From: Patagioenas fasciata | Lineage: Eukaryota > Chordata > Aves > Columbiformes > Columbidae | Reading direction: 5' to 3' | DNA: 64,000 nt | NCBI RefSeq assembly: GCF_037038585.1 | Contig: NC_092559.1 | Location: forward strand, 10,216,488 to 10,280,487 | Shown: one piece after another, positions 1 through 10,090 of the stretch | How positions within the stretch are numbered: position 1 is the first letter of the stretch | Layout of the letters: every line of letters starts with the position of its first letter | Translations under genes and position numbers: made by a program | The notes under the pieces: generated by a model | Database searches by the model: none | Seen by the model: the letters and a program-made list of their open reading frames with translations, nothing else | Told to the model about the DNA's origin: nothing

Positions 1-338
1 AGGCTCCTGCTGGGACTGGCCCCTCAACCACACCAGGGCAGGCTTCAATGTTGTGGCTCCCCCCCGCCCAATCTCCCCCATCCCTGTATATAGCCCCATG
101 GGGTCATGTAAATACATAATCCCAAATGTAAATATGAGAGTCGCTGCAAACTATTTTTTGCCTTCCCCAAACCCCTCCATCCCCTGACCTCTCCTTCACT
201 CTGGCCTGGAGTGCCACACAGGTTGGGGGGAGCCAGGGAAGACCCCGGCATCAAGCTCAGCCTAGGTTGGGAACGGCTGCCCAGAACATACTGGAACATT
301 GTACCCCAGGGTTCTGGACATGGCATGGGGCAAGGGTC
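1..338. other. Host-like sequence, no gene assigned
   Basis: This moderately GC-rich stretch is not recognisable as part of any element in the window. It ends exactly at the target duplication of element A and resumes at 6221, so it is the pre-insertion locus. Open frames here are short and lack family signatures. It could be UTR or intron. Confidence 0.4.
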
Positions 339-344
339 TGAGTG

Positions 345-682
345 TGTGGAGGGGTTTCGTTAGATGGAGATATGTTGTTGAATTAGTCAGGCCCAAAGGA
401 ATCTCAAGGCCACTTTGAGAAGCTGAGAACAGAATCTGCTGTGAGAAAGAGAGAGGGGCGTTTCTTCATTAACAGGGCCTCAGCATGGCATGAGTCGTCG
501 GACCTATCATCGGTGGGACTCCAGCGTGTGGACTGCCCGTGATACTCATTTAGCGAATCCATGCTTGGAGTGTGGACGTGTGATTAGAGAATAGTTGCGT
601 ATATAAGGAGGCTTGTTTCTGTAATAATGGCTTTACGTGATTCACAGTGAATTGGAATGCTGAGTCCTTTATCGCTCCAACA
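345..682 (+). repeat. 5' LTR of element A
   Basis: The LTR starts TGTGGAGG and ends CTCCAACA, with TG...CA termini. A TATA box (TATATAA) lies at 600-606. The expected poly(A) signal is damaged here (AATAAT near 622-627), whereas the 3' LTR keeps AATAAA. Length is 338 bp against 330 bp for the partner. Visible differences are small indels and scattered substitutions, so the insertion is not brand new. Confidence 0.9.
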
Positions 683-684
683 AA

Positions 685-702
685 TGGTGACCCCGACGTG
701 AT
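685..702 (+). promoter_or_regulatory. Primer-binding site, tRNA-Trp
   Basis: TGGTGACCCCGACGTGAT begins two bases after the LTR. This is the known tRNA-Trp primer site of avian alpharetroviruses. The same site occurs in element B (37096-37113) and in the ERVK at 18886-18903. Confidence 0.9.
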
Positions 703-833
703 ACTCTGAATGGTGTCTCACTACGATCGGGGAAAAGCCTGGAACGGCCCAGCCGGAGGCGGATCAGCTGGACTGAGAACCGGGCGGAGGCGTACGGATG
801 TTCCGCAGATAAATTTGTTGAAGAAATCACCGG

Positions 834-845
834 AAAAGGTGAGCG
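834..845 (+). promoter_or_regulatory. Putative major splice donor in leader
   Basis: AAAAG|GTGAGC lies between the primer site and the Gag start, where retroviruses place the major donor. The GT is at 839-840. It is conserved in element B (GT at 37250-37251). No matching acceptor was identified. Confidence 0.45.
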
Positions 846-876
846 GCTGGGAGCAGGAGGAGGGAAGAGTGAAATT

Positions 877-1482
877 ATGGGGCAAAACATATCCTCTGAG
901 GAACAAGCCATAGTTAAACTCCTCCTGCATATTCTCTCTATGAGAGGACTTAAATATGAAGAAAGTAACATACGTAGACTGTTGGTTTGGTGTAGAACTA
1001 ATGGCTATCCGACAGAAGCTGAGAAGGTTTTTAAAACTGAACTTTGGGATGATATAGGGCAGAAATTATGGGATAAAGTCAGCAATGGAGATGATAAAGA
1101 AGCTAAATCATTAGTAACTACATGGAAACTTATAAAAGATTTTAAGGCTGAACGGTCTGCTGCTGCTGGAGTTTTTGTAGCATTGCAGCCTGATAAGTAT
1201 CCTGAAAGTCACTGTGAAGTTCACCCGGTTTGTGTCTTTGATACCTTCTCTACTCCATCCCCTGTTGTGCTTTCAGCACCCCTGATAGCTCAGCAGTCCG
1301 GGGCGGGGGGAGGAAAAATGCCGAGCGGGTGTCCTCCTACACTATTACCCAACCTTGATGAGAACAGCAAGTCCAAAGGATTGGAATCAGACAACTTGCC
1401 CAAAGAACCTGTGAAAGCTGAGAATGCTAAAGTCATAGACAAGTCCTTTTACCAATTTGTATCTGCTTTTACCGCCTTTTAA
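877..1482 (+). CDS. Gag matrix-type ORF (truncated Gag), element A
   Basis: The frame is 201 codons long. It starts MGQN, so Gly2 could be myristoylated as in retroviral matrix proteins that bind membranes. The first ~100 residues form a helical matrix domain similar in layout to the Gag start at 18771 (the shared motif is a W-x-D-I-G-x-x-L-W stretch near residues 55-62). After that the frame runs into Pro/Ser-rich linker and stops at 1480, well before capsid. Capsid sequence resumes in another stretch at 1597. This start was chosen because it lies in a reasonable context after the splice donor. The ORF probably yields at most a short matrix protein, and no protease cleavage site is evident. 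Element B has lost this start codon by deletion. Confidence 0.7.
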   Translation: MGQNISSEEQAIVKLLLHILSMRGLKYEESNIRRLLVWCRTNGYPTEAEKVFKTELWDDIGQKLWDKVSNGDDKEAKSLVTTWKLIKDFKAERSAAAGVFVALQPDKYPESHCEVHPVCVFDTFSTPSPVVLSAPLIAQQSGAGGGKMPSGCPPTLLPNLDENSKSKGLESDNLPKEPVKAENAKVIDKSFYQFVSAFTAF

Positions 1483-1596
1483 CCCTCCAACTTCCACGAA
1501 AGAGCAGAAGGAGTCGCCGGATAAGAACTGGGCAAAAGAACTGTGTGAAAGATTAGATCAGCTATTAGTGAATCCAACAGTCAGCAATATCAAGCT

Positions 1597-1875
1597 ATGA
1601 GAGAGGTGCCTGAAACCAACAAAGCAGCCAAATCATTTGCAACTATTAATCAGGGTCCCAATGAAAATTACATGCAATTTATTGACCACCTTCAAGAGGC
1701 CATCAATAAGCAGGTTGAAAACTTAGAAGTTAAGGAAGCACTGGTGTTGAAAATAGCAGTAGAGAATGCTAATGTTTGCTATCAACATGTTATCTGCGAG
1801 TTTTACAGTACATATTATGTGCTCCTGTGTACTGCCTCTCTGAAAATCAAGCAGCTTGTCAGGAATGTGATTTAA
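1597..1875 (+). pseudogene. Gag capsid fragment with major homology region
   Basis: The translated segment contains Q-G-x-x-E-x-Y-x-x-F-I-D-H-L, the major homology region of retroviral capsid, followed by the helical stretch that normally comes next (E-A-L-V-L-K-I-A-V-E-N-A-N). This region drives Gag-Gag assembly. The frame is cut off from the matrix ORF upstream by a stop and about 110 bases, and it degenerates after ~1800 without reaching a zinc knuckle. The same piece appears at 38429-38707 in element B and, reversed, around 49100-49180. It is a relic and not a separate gene. Confidence 0.75.
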
Positions 1876-4790
1876 TTGTTTTACTAGTTGTTTTTAAGTG
1901 CGCCGTAAAACCTTCTCCCCGCTCTTCCCACTCATGCTGCAAGCAGCCCTGTGCTTCCCCCCCTCCCTCCCTCTTCTCAAAGTTTTTACTTGCAAGATGG
2001 GGTCAGGAATGATTATTTTCAGTTGTGTTCCTAAAAAATCAGTATTGGGAGGTGTTTTAAAACATAGGAAAGCACTCGGACAAGAAATCATTAAATCATT
2101 TCAGACAGTATTACAGGCAGGGCGATTTGAACTTCAACAAGCTGAGAGAGAATTAATTGATAACACACAGGTCAGAAAACTTGCTGAAGTCTGCAAGATG
2201 CTTTCCTTATTAAACTGTTTTCTTTGTGGGTATCTGTTTAAGCATGTTGCAATTTTGGTAGGTCTTTGTTATATGGTACGATAAGTCTGTTAAATCATGA
2301 GAATCCGTTGACTCAAAATGTGCATTTTGTGATAATACAGAAGATCATGAGTAATTTAGTTCTTTACTGTGTGAATGTGATGGTAAAATTTCGTGTGTAG
2401 TAGCTGTTATTTTGTCTTTCTAGCACGCTAGCTTTATTTCAGTATCCAGCCTTGCGCAACTCTGTGATAGGCTGTGTCTCATCTCGATGTGCTGGATTTG
2501 GCTCTTTTGTATGCACACCAAGTAAAGAATCCTGGTTTTGGGATAACAGTTGTAGCGCACCAGATGAGACACTGATAAAAACCTTGCCCAGTCCAGCTTG
2601 CTGCAGTGGCGGGGGGGCAGGTGCCAATTGGGCTCCAGCGCGCACTGACCTGTTTTGTCAGGGAGACCCAGCGATACCTCTGCCTGGCTGAGCAGTGAGC
2701 AGTTCAGAGGTGCAATGCAAAAATTGAGAGATTGTCTTAAATTAGTGTAACTGTGATCCATCTGCATATTTGAACTTGGTATTTGGTTTTCATATCTGAG
2801 CTCAGTATTTTAATTTGCATATTTGTATTTGGTACAAAAACAATTTTGTTTAGGGAGATAGTTACAAAATGGGAACCAGTTCCACTGCTAAAATTTCACT
2901 GCTAAAATTCCACCTTGCTCCCTCTTAGGGTGCATCCTTGTGCATTAGAGTAATTGCTTATATTGTCATCTAGTAATTTTGAGATCAGAAAAGAATTTAA
3001 ATTGTTAAACTCTGCTTTGCATTGAAAAAAAAAAAAAAGGAAAAAGAAAAAAAGAAAAGAAACAAACAAACACCTAAATGCTATGATGGATGTGAATTTG
3101 TTATTGTATGAAGTTGTATTTAAAAGTTGCTGGAATGTGAACTGATTTGGATCTAGGAAAATGGAATAATGGATTGATGTTTAATATACTGTATTTTGAC
3201 ATCTTTAAATTGTGAAAGGTAAATGGGGCTGAGGAATGTAACAACTGTTGAGCTAATTGGAATCGTGTATAAAACTCAGCTCATTGTAACCGAGGAGTTT
3301 GCCAGAGCCTCCCACTTCGTACCAGCGATTATGCCAGCTGCGTGGCCTTGGCTACATCTGAACTGCAGCAAGAAGAGAAAGAAGAAAAAAAAAAAAACTG
3401 GAAAAACCTGTTTTCCCGCTGCTAAGCAGAGAAAGGGGGGTTTACTCTCCCCGCTCTATCTTTTTTTTTCCCAGAGTATTGTCATCCATCCTTGTTGTGG
3501 TACTGTGTTGCTTCTTGGCTTGATATCAGGGGTTGTTGGTGATGTTTCTTTTTGCTTCTGTCTTGTTTCCTAGGTTTTGGCACATCTGGGGAAAGAGCTC
3601 ATAATTTTACCTCCTTGCTGAAGTCAGTCTTTTCACACTGGTCAGCTCTGGGGAGGTCAGAGTGCTCAGTGCTTCTCTGGGTCAGGCTGGTACTGATTTG
3701 GGTGTGGAGTGCAGCCAGGTTGGTTTAATGTGGAGTTGAACTGATTTGTTTTCATGCTGGGCTGGAGATCCTGCCATCTCAGATGGGGGTGAGAGGGAGA
3801 TTTTATTCCCCCCCCCCAAGCAATATTACTGCTAGAGAACTGTAATACTGCATATAGGAGTCTGAGGTTTGAAATTTAAAGGCATTACCAGTGGGTCCAT
3901 AGTTCTAATGAAGCTGGGAAATTAAACCAATTATTTTTTTTTTAATAGACTTATTCTGTGGTAACTGGTTGTAAGAGACTTCTTAGTAAATTCACCATGC
4001 TAGTTTTTGAGGTCATGGGAGAGAACGAAAGAAAGGCTGTTTTTTGAGACCAATAGAATGCCAAATTTGGAACAAAGTTTTAATACATGAATTCTTGTAG
4101 TTGCCAGAAAGTCCTATACCTCTCTTGGGTCAGGATTTGTTAAGTAAATTGTAAGCTCAAATAACGTTTTCTGAGAATTCTGTTTAGTTGCATGTCCTAC
4201 AAGAAGCTGCTTGGATGGTGCAGATCTGCTTGCTGCAAGCGAGAAATCTCCAAGGAAATTTCAAATGCTGTATTTCCACTAGTATTAACAGCCAATGTTT
4301 CAATAAAGCAAATATTACACTGATAGATCTGAAACAGGACTTTGATCCGGTAAGGGAAAACAATATCCAATATATATGACAACCAAAATGGAGTTAGAAA
4401 CTTTGAGGAATAAATTTATGACAACCTTACAGGCTGACTGCATTCGATTGGACTTGCAGATTTGTCTATGAAACAACCTGTGGCTATTGTGGGACAGTAT
4501 GATGAGATTGCTAGCAGATTGATATACCGACTGTTATATATCAATTGTCACTCTGATCAAGAAAATGGAGGGAATGAATTTAAGTCTTAAAAGACCATGA
4601 GCCTTTTGTCATATATGTACCATTTGTGAAATTTAATTCTGTTTTTTTTTTTATTTGTAATCTATGTCCTTGTAAATTGCACTAGCTGATTTTCTTAACA
4701 GCACAGCTTTTGGCATGCCGAAATGTAAATTGCTGCAGAACCTGCAAGTCTTTAACATCAGGTCATAGACCATACTTGTATTTGGACTGA
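1876..4790 (+). other. Long non-coding cargo of the A/B element family
   Basis: About 2.9 kb lies between capsid and RNase H with no retroviral enzyme signature. Much of it aligns with 38700-42050 in element B, and its part beyond ~2846 aligns with the reverse strand of 62180-63776. At 2071-2200 a charged heptad-like stretch resembles the coiled coil at 60380-60490 in another ERV Gag. Near 3010-3060 and 3385-3400 are A-rich tracts. Near 4188-4560 a weakly open stretch is shared by four copies but has no known motif. I see no functional protein here. Confidence 0.6.
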
Positions 4791-4799
4791 TCCTACATA

Positions 4800-5030
4800 C
4801 TTGCACAGTTTTTGTTGATGGTTCTGGGAAGTCTCATAAAGCTGTAGTGGTTTGGTGTGAAGATAACGATTGGCATCATTCTGTAACAATTATTGAAGGT
4901 TCAACCCAATTAGCAGAACTTGGCACAGCTTTAAATTACTTAGAGCTTTTTAAGGAGGAACCTCTAAATTTGATTTGTGATTTTGAGTACGTAGTCAAGA
5001 TCCAACGTGTGTATCTGATTCTGAACTTTG
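4800..5030 (+). pseudogene. RNase H domain remnant, element A
   Basis: Translation gives the order of catalytic acidic residues of retroviral RNase H: Asp in F-V-D-G-S-G, Glu in Q-L-A-E-L-G, and a third Asp in I-C-D-F-E-Y-V-V. RNase H degrades RNA in the RNA-DNA hybrid during reverse transcription. The domain is short, enters from a broken frame upstream and runs into an oligo-T/oligo-A stretch at 5028-5065, so it is not part of an intact pol. Equivalent sequence occurs at 42100-42320 and, partially, on both arms of the inverted structure around 61850-62120. Confidence 0.7.
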
Positions 5031-5060
5031 TTTGTTTGTTTGTTTGTTGGTTTTAAAAAA

Positions 5061-5357
5061 AAGGGGGGAGTGGAGGAAACAGCACAAACCCAATTGTCAA
5101 AAGGATTGTATGTGATGAAATACTTTGCAAGTATGACCCAAAACCATGCTAAATCAGAAAGAACCTACATTAGTTATGGCCATATCACTAGTCAATGGAA
5201 AAAGCCACATCAATTGATAACCTGGGGAAAAGGTTATGTTTGTGTCATTACAGACCAAGGATTGAAGTGGATTCCCGCGAAATGGGTCAAGCCATGGCTG
5301 AATAAAGACAACAAAGATTCGATGGATGCAGATGGACAGGAGGGAGATAAGTTGTGA
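5061..5357 (+). pseudogene. Integrase C-terminal fragment, element A
   Basis: The last ~85 codons contain L-I-T-W-G-K-G-Y-V-C and W-I-P-A-K-W-V-K-P-W. These match the C-terminal DNA-binding domain of the integrase ending at 15668 (W-I-P-A-K-W-V-R-P-W). The zinc-binding and DDE core domains are missing, so the element carries an internal deletion between RNase H and this tail. The frame stops at 5357, overlapping the Cys-rich ORF. This copy keeps the conserved residues and serves as the reference for the edited copy in element B. Confidence 0.8.
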
Positions 5358-5505
5358 GGACTGTTTCACATGTAAACCATGGCTCCTAATTCAGTGTTAT
5401 AGATGCTCACAGACCTGGTGGTCTAGAAGCCTATTAGCAAGCAGGTGGTGTACCTTCTGTGGAGAATGGCAATTTGAACAATCAGCAGGAGAGCCAAAAG
5501 GGTGA
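5332..5505 (+). CDS. Small Cys-rich ORF overlapping the end of pol
   Basis: An ATG at 5332 opens a 57-codon frame, +1 relative to integrase, ending in TGA at 5503-5505. It overlaps the last ~26 bases of pol. The product has paired cysteines: C-E-D-C-F-T-C near residues 8-14, C-Y-R-C near 22-25, and W-C-T-F-C-G-E-W near 39-46. This spacing suggests a small zinc-binding fold, but no family is assigned. There is no signal peptide or membrane segment. Element B has the same start and first cysteines (42686 onward) but carries stop codons. A chance ORF cannot be excluded; the regular CxxC spacing argues for former function, perhaps as an accessory protein. Confidence 0.45.
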   Translation: MDRREISCEDCFTCKPWLLIQCYRCSQTWWSRSLLASRWCTFCGEWQFEQSAGEPKG

Positions 5506-5875
5506 TATTACACTTAGATACTCCATGCAAAAATGAGGTAACATTATGAGACATGCCTACAAAATCTACAAAATCAAGCAGTTATAAATGTTCTACTTTT
5601 AACATTAGGATTATGGTTGTGTTGTATTAACTTGTTTGTTTATTCTGAATCTATTAATAAGTGCTTTAGGCAAACTAGAACAGTACATTAATAAGATTGC
5701 CATAGTAAAGTTGAGGTTTGACATATAGCTTATAAGTTTTGGAATAAGTGGGTAGTTCTTTGATCTTAATTACATTATATGTAATTGTAATTATGTTGTT
5801 AATCACATGTTCTATGTTGCAGTGTATTTCAAGGACGATTCAGCATGCTGTTTAATGGGCCTGACTAATTCAAGA

Positions 5876-5890
5876 ACAAAAAGGGGGAAT
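5876..5890 (+). promoter_or_regulatory. Polypurine tract of element A
   Basis: AAAAAGGGGGAAT lies directly before the 3' LTR, where plus-strand DNA synthesis would be primed. Element B has AAAAAGAGGGGAAT at the same place. Confidence 0.85.
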
Positions 5891-6220
5891 TGTGGAGGGC
5901 TTTGGTTAGATGGAGATATGTTGTTGAATTAGTCAGGCCCAAAGGAATCTCAAGGCCACTTTGAGAAGCTGAGAACAGAATCTGCTGTGAGAAAGAGGGG
6001 CGTTTCTTCATTAACAGGGCCTCAGCGTGAGTCGTCGGACCTATCATCGGTGGGGCTCCAGCGTGTGGACTGCCCGTGATACTCATTTAGCGAATCCATG
6101 CTTGGAGCGTGGACGCGTGATTAGAGAATAGTTGCGTATATAAGGAGGCTTGTTTCTGTAATAAATGGCTTTGCGTGATTCACAGTGAATCAGAATGCTG
6201 AGTCCTTTATCACTCCAGCA
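5891..6220 (+). repeat. 3' LTR of element A
   Basis: It is 330 bp long and starts TGTGGAGG after the polypurine tract. A TATA box lies at 6137-6143 and AATAAA at 6160-6165. It is followed directly by the target duplication TGAGTG. Confidence 0.9.
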
Positions 6221-6226
6221 TGAGTG

Positions 6227-6925
6227 GGTGTGAGGAGACAGAACAGGGCAGCTGTGGCACAGTGGCAGCTGGTGAGGGCCTGGGATGGTATTGGGAAGGT
6301 AGAGCCATAGCAGCAGGGTTTGCTTTGGCAGGAAGGCTGTGGTGCATTCCTCTGAGCTCATACTCTAGCCACACTACTGCCACCTTTTGCTGGAACCCAC
6401 CTGTGCCTGGGGACAGGGATGGGGGCTGCATGTCAGTTGCTGCAGGCACCAGGAGAGGATGGGCCATGCCAGGGCTCTCCCTCCATGGAGGAGGGTTGGG
6501 ACCATGCTTTGCCCTGGGGGGCAGATGGGGTAGCAGTGGGACTGTCCCCACATTTTGGAGCAGTAGTGAACAGATGGGCTGAAGGATATTCCCACTCCCT
6601 CACTGCACACCCCCATGGGGCTTGGGATGCCCGGGACATGGGGGTCCCCCTCCAAATGCCCAGCCTGAGGATGCTCTGTAGTGGCGGGGATGCTGGGACT
6701 GTCTGTGTCCCCCTGCTCCTTATTGTTTGTGTGGTCTGAGCCAGCAGTTCTGGGGGGCACAGGACAGGAGGTGCTCCAGATACTCAGTGATAGGGGTGTC
6801 AAGGTCCATTCGGATCTCTCAAATTTACAGGACAATGTACTCTGTGAGCTAAACTGTATTTCATGAGCTCATTAAGAAATATAATAAACAAACATGACAA
6901 ACAGGGGCTCAATCTCCTTTTTCCC
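6227..6925. other. Host-like intergenic or intronic sequence
   Basis: This continues the locus of 1-338 after element A. It is GC-rich until ~6800 and then AT-rich with an ATAATAAAC stretch near 6882. Several overlapping open frames exist on both strands with biased composition and no domain signature. The CR1 3' end joins at about 6926. Confidence 0.4.
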
Positions 6926-6952
6926 AGATGTTAATGAGGTCACCCCTCCATT

Positions 6953-7000
6953 GTCGTCATTGTCGTCTTCTTCGTCATCTTCTTCATCTTCTTCTTTTCT
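6953..7000. repeat. Trinucleotide-type simple repeat (TCG/TCT/TCA)
   Basis: This is a run of mixed TCG, TCT and TCA triplets on the plus strand. It lies in the CR1 where other copies read GAGAAGAGGAGA, so it probably grew from that purine run, like the AGAAG array at 46680. Confidence 0.7.
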
Positions 7001-7795
7001 CGAAGTTAGAGAGACACAGATCCCTCAGTCTTTCCTCATAAGGGAGATGCTCCACTCCCTTTATCATCTTCGTTGCTCTGCGCTGGACTCTCTCCAGCAG
7101 TTCCCTGTCCTTCTTTAACTGATGGGCCCATAACTGGGCACAGTATTCCAGTTGCAGTCTCACCAGGGAGAGGAGAACCTCTCTCGAGCTACTAACCACC
7201 CCCCTTCTAATACACCCCAGGATGCCATTGGTCTTCTTGGCCACAAGGGCACAGTGCTGGCTCATGGTCATCCTGCTGTCCACCAGGATCCCCAGGTCCC
7301 TTTCCCCTATGCTGCTCTCTAATAGGTCATTGCCCAACTTATACCCAAACCTGGGGTTGTTCCTACCCAGATGCAAGACTCTACACTTGCTCTTGCTATA
7401 TTTAATTACATTTTTCCCTGCCCAACTCTCCAGTCTATGTCTCGCTGGATGGCAGCACAGCCTTCTGGCGTGTCAGCCACTCCTCCCAGTTTGGTGTCAT
7501 CAGCAAACTTGCTGACAGTGCACTCTATTCCCTCATCCAAATCATTGATGAATATATTGAATAATACAGGCCCCAGTATTGACCCCTGAGGCACTCCACT
7601 AGACACAGGCCTCCAACTAGACTCTGCCCTATTGACCACGACTCTCTGGCTTCTTTCCTTCAGCTAGTTCACAGTCCACCTCACTGCCCGATCGTCCAGA
7701 CCACACTGCCTTATTTTAGCAGCAAGATGCTGTGTGAGACTGTGCCAAATGCTTTACAGAAGTCAAGGTAGACCACATCCACTGCTTTGCCACCA
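6984..7795 (-). pseudogene. CR1 reverse transcriptase, 3' half
   Basis: Minus-strand frames at 7639-7406 and 7376-6984 carry [11 protein letters not shown] and F-A-D-D-T-K-L-G, the fingers/palm motifs with the catalytic Asp pair of LINE reverse transcriptases. The conserved tail H-L-G-R-N-N-P and [11 protein letters not shown] follows. A frameshift lies between the two frames at about 7380-7405. The enzyme would copy CR1 RNA at nicked target DNA. The upstream palm is separated by the solo LTR, so the protein cannot be made intact. Confidence 0.85.
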
Positions 7796-8324
7796 TGTAT
7801 ATGGGAAAGCAAAGACATGGGAAAGCAAGATGTGCAGTTCTAGCCACCTGGATGATAAAGGAATACTAACATGACCATCCGGATGGTCAAAGAAGAAGTA
7901 GTACTGACATAATTAGATCATAGGAACTAGTCAAAATATAAAGGGCAGGTTGTGCTGAAGTACGTTTCTCATAACTGTAAAAAGTGATAGCCCAGACTAG
8001 TGAGAATGTTATCTCGGGCCAGATAAATGTCCCCAAGTACATGTGATGTCTGAATGTCATTGGGCCTGACCTGTGAATGAGTGGGAACGTAACTGAAACA
8101 GACGTAATATGAGTGTGGTGTGTTTTTAATAACAATTATTGATAAAACATCATAGTCCAGATCCGTATCTGTAAATCCTATAAATTATCAAAGGCTAATA
8201 AAGAGGGCCTCAGCCTGGCTCAGCTCTCTGCTCTGCCCGGCTCTGCGCTCCTTCCTGCACAAGATCTCTGCCTGTGTGTGCATCTTGGTCTGTGTCCCAG
8301 TGTGCGTCGTTCCTCATCGCCGCA
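7796..8324 (+). repeat. Solo LTR inside CR1
   Basis: About 529 bp with TG...CA ends interrupts the CR1. Flanking CR1 (GCTTTGCCACCA / ATCTATCCACC) matches the continuous copy near 58690, which confirms insertion, though no clean target duplication remains. An AATAAAG lies near 8200. It is homologous to the inverted solo LTR at 11434-11975, including the perfect 16-bp palindrome GACCATCCGGATGGTC (7874-7889 here). Confidence 0.75.
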
Positions 8325-8924
8325 ATCTATCCACCTCATTATGTCCTCATAAGAGGCTATGAGATTGGTCAAGCATGACTGGTTGAAGCCATGGTGACTG
8401 TCCCTAAAGACCCTCTGATCCTTGATATGCTTTGAGATGGCACCAAGGATAAGCTGTTCCATCACCTTTCCAGGGATGGAGGTGAGGCTGACTGGTCTAT
8501 AGTTACCCGGGTCCTCCTTACCCTTTTTGAAGACCGGAGTGACATTTGCTTTCCTCCAGTCCTCAGGAACCTCTCCCATTTCACAACACTTAGCAAAGAT
8601 GATGGAGAGTGGCCTAGCAATAACTTCAGCCAGTTCCCTCAGTACCCACTGATGCATACCATCTGGACTCATGGATTCATGGATGTCCAGATTGCTTAAT
8701 TGTTCCCTAACCCAATCCTCATCAATCAAGGCAGACTCCACCATTGTCCTGACTTCCTTTGGGCCCTCAGTGGTACAGGGTTCCTCAGGACAGCCTCTGG
8801 CAGAGTAGACAGAGACAAAGACGGCATTCAGTAACTCTGCCTTCTCTGTATCTTCTGCCACCAGGGCACCCACCTCGTTCATCAGTGGGTCTACATTGCC
8901 TCTGGTGTTAGTTTTATCTGCCAT
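8325..8924 (-). pseudogene. CR1 reverse transcriptase, N-terminal part
   Basis: The frame contains the linker E-L-L-N-A-V-F-V-S-V-Y, then D-W-R-K-A-N-V-T-P-V-F-K-K-G and N-Y-R-P-V-S-L-T-S, hallmark motifs of CR1 reverse transcriptase. It is separated from the endonuclease by frame breaks at ~8930-9060 and cut at 8324 by the solo LTR. It is a relic. Confidence 0.85.
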
Positions 8925-9059
8925 GTATTTGAAAAAGCTCTTTCTGTTGTCCTTGACCCCTCTCGTCAGGTGGAATTCTAAGGAGGCCTTATCTTTCCTA
9001 GTTGCCTCCCTACATCCTCTGACAACAGCCTTATATTCTCCCCAAGTGGCCAGCCCCTT

Positions 9060-10017
9060 CTACCACGATCTGTAAACTCTCCTCTTCCACTTGAACTTGC
9101 GCAGCAGTTCCCTGCTTAAACACACGGATCTCCTGGCTCCCTTCCTTGACTTCCTACGTGTCGGGATGCTCTGATCTTGAGCTTGGAAAAAACAGTCCTT
9201 GAATGCTAAACAACTATCTTGGACCCCTTTACCTTCAAGCAGCCTTGCCCATGGGATTTCCCCTAGCAATTGCTTGTAAAGGCCTAAGTTTGCCTTACTC
9301 AAGTCCAGGGTTGCAATTCTGCTTGCTATTCTCTTTCTGCCACATGAGATCCTGAACTCCACCATTTCATGGTAGCTGCAACCAAGGCATCCCTCAACCT
9401 TTACTGCTTCAAACACACCCTCCTTGTTAATGAGAATGAGGTCCAGCAGTGCTCCTCTCCTAGTTGGCTCATCCACCATTTGCATCAGGAAGTTATGGTC
9501 AATGCACTGGAAGAACTTCCTGCACTGTGGATGTCTGGCTGAGTAGTCCTTCCAGCAAACATCAGGGAAGTTAAAATCCCCCACGACAACCAGGGCCTGT
9601 GACTGTGAGGCCACTCTCAGCTGCCTGTAGAAGACCTCGGCAACTTCCTCACCCTGCTCTGGTGGCCTATAATAGACACCCGCAACAGTATCACCCCTGT
9701 CAGCCTGCCCCTTAATTTTCACCCACAGACTCTCAACTCTCTTCTCATCTGCCCCAGTACTCAATACATTGTAGTTGCTCTCTCACATAAAGAGCAACTC
9801 CACCACCACGCCTGGCTGGTCTGTCTTTCCTGAAAAGGACATAGCCATCCATGACCATATTCCAGTCATGTGAGCTGTCCCACCATGTCTCTGTAATCGC
9901 CACCAGATCATAATCTCCTGCCCTAACACAGGTTTCTAACTCCTCCTGCTTTTTCCCCATGCTGCACACATTGGTGTACAGGCATTTCACGGAGTGAGTT
10001 GAGTACACCAGTTTCAC
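9060..10017 (-). pseudogene. CR1 apurinic-type endonuclease
   Basis: Two overlapping minus-strand frames (10017-9745 and 9764-9060) cover the endonuclease that nicks target DNA. Visible motifs are Y-T-N-V-C-S-M-G-K-K-Q, I-T-E-T-W-W-D-S-S (catalytic Glu), G-V-Y-Y-R-P-P, and V-V-G-D-F-N-F-P-D-V-C-W (catalytic Asp and Asn). The expected S-D-H is replaced by S-Y-H near 9376. A frameshift at ~9750 splits it. Confidence 0.85.
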
Positions 10018-10090
10018 CCTAGGGAGGCCTCAATACTACAGTGCTGCCCCACTGGTGCAAGCCCAGCTACAACCCCATCCCCCATCAAAT

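Larger units (their letters stand above)
345..6220 (+). mobile_element. Element A: env-less ERVK-like LTR element
   Basis: This complete insertion has LTRs at 345-682 and 5891-6220 and a perfect 6-bp target duplication TGAGTG (339-344 and 6221-6226). In order it holds a tRNA-Trp primer site, a leader with a splice donor, a Gag matrix ORF, a Gag capsid piece, about 2.9 kb without clear coding function, an RNase H remnant, the C-terminal end of integrase, a short Cys-rich ORF and a purine tract. Protease, reverse transcriptase, most of integrase and env are absent, so it can only have moved with enzymes supplied by another element. Related copies lie at 36762-43695 and 62040-64000, with fragments at 34129-34460 and 61545-62028. 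The 6-bp duplication and the primer site fit an ERVK/alpharetrovirus-like lineage. Confidence 0.9.

Noticed and set aside
685..702. tRNA gene fragment
   Set aside because: The tRNA-complementary 18-mer lies right after an LTR, at the position of a retroviral primer site; no cloverleaf is present.
3223..3573. 116-codon frame in element A cargo as an env
   Set aside because: It has a poly-Lys run from an A tract, lacks envelope Cys spacing or a fusion peptide, and the frame is not kept in element B.
6374..6835. 153-codon minus-strand frame as a host gene
   Set aside because: No motif, biased composition, competing frames on the other strand, and no splice or poly(A) context.
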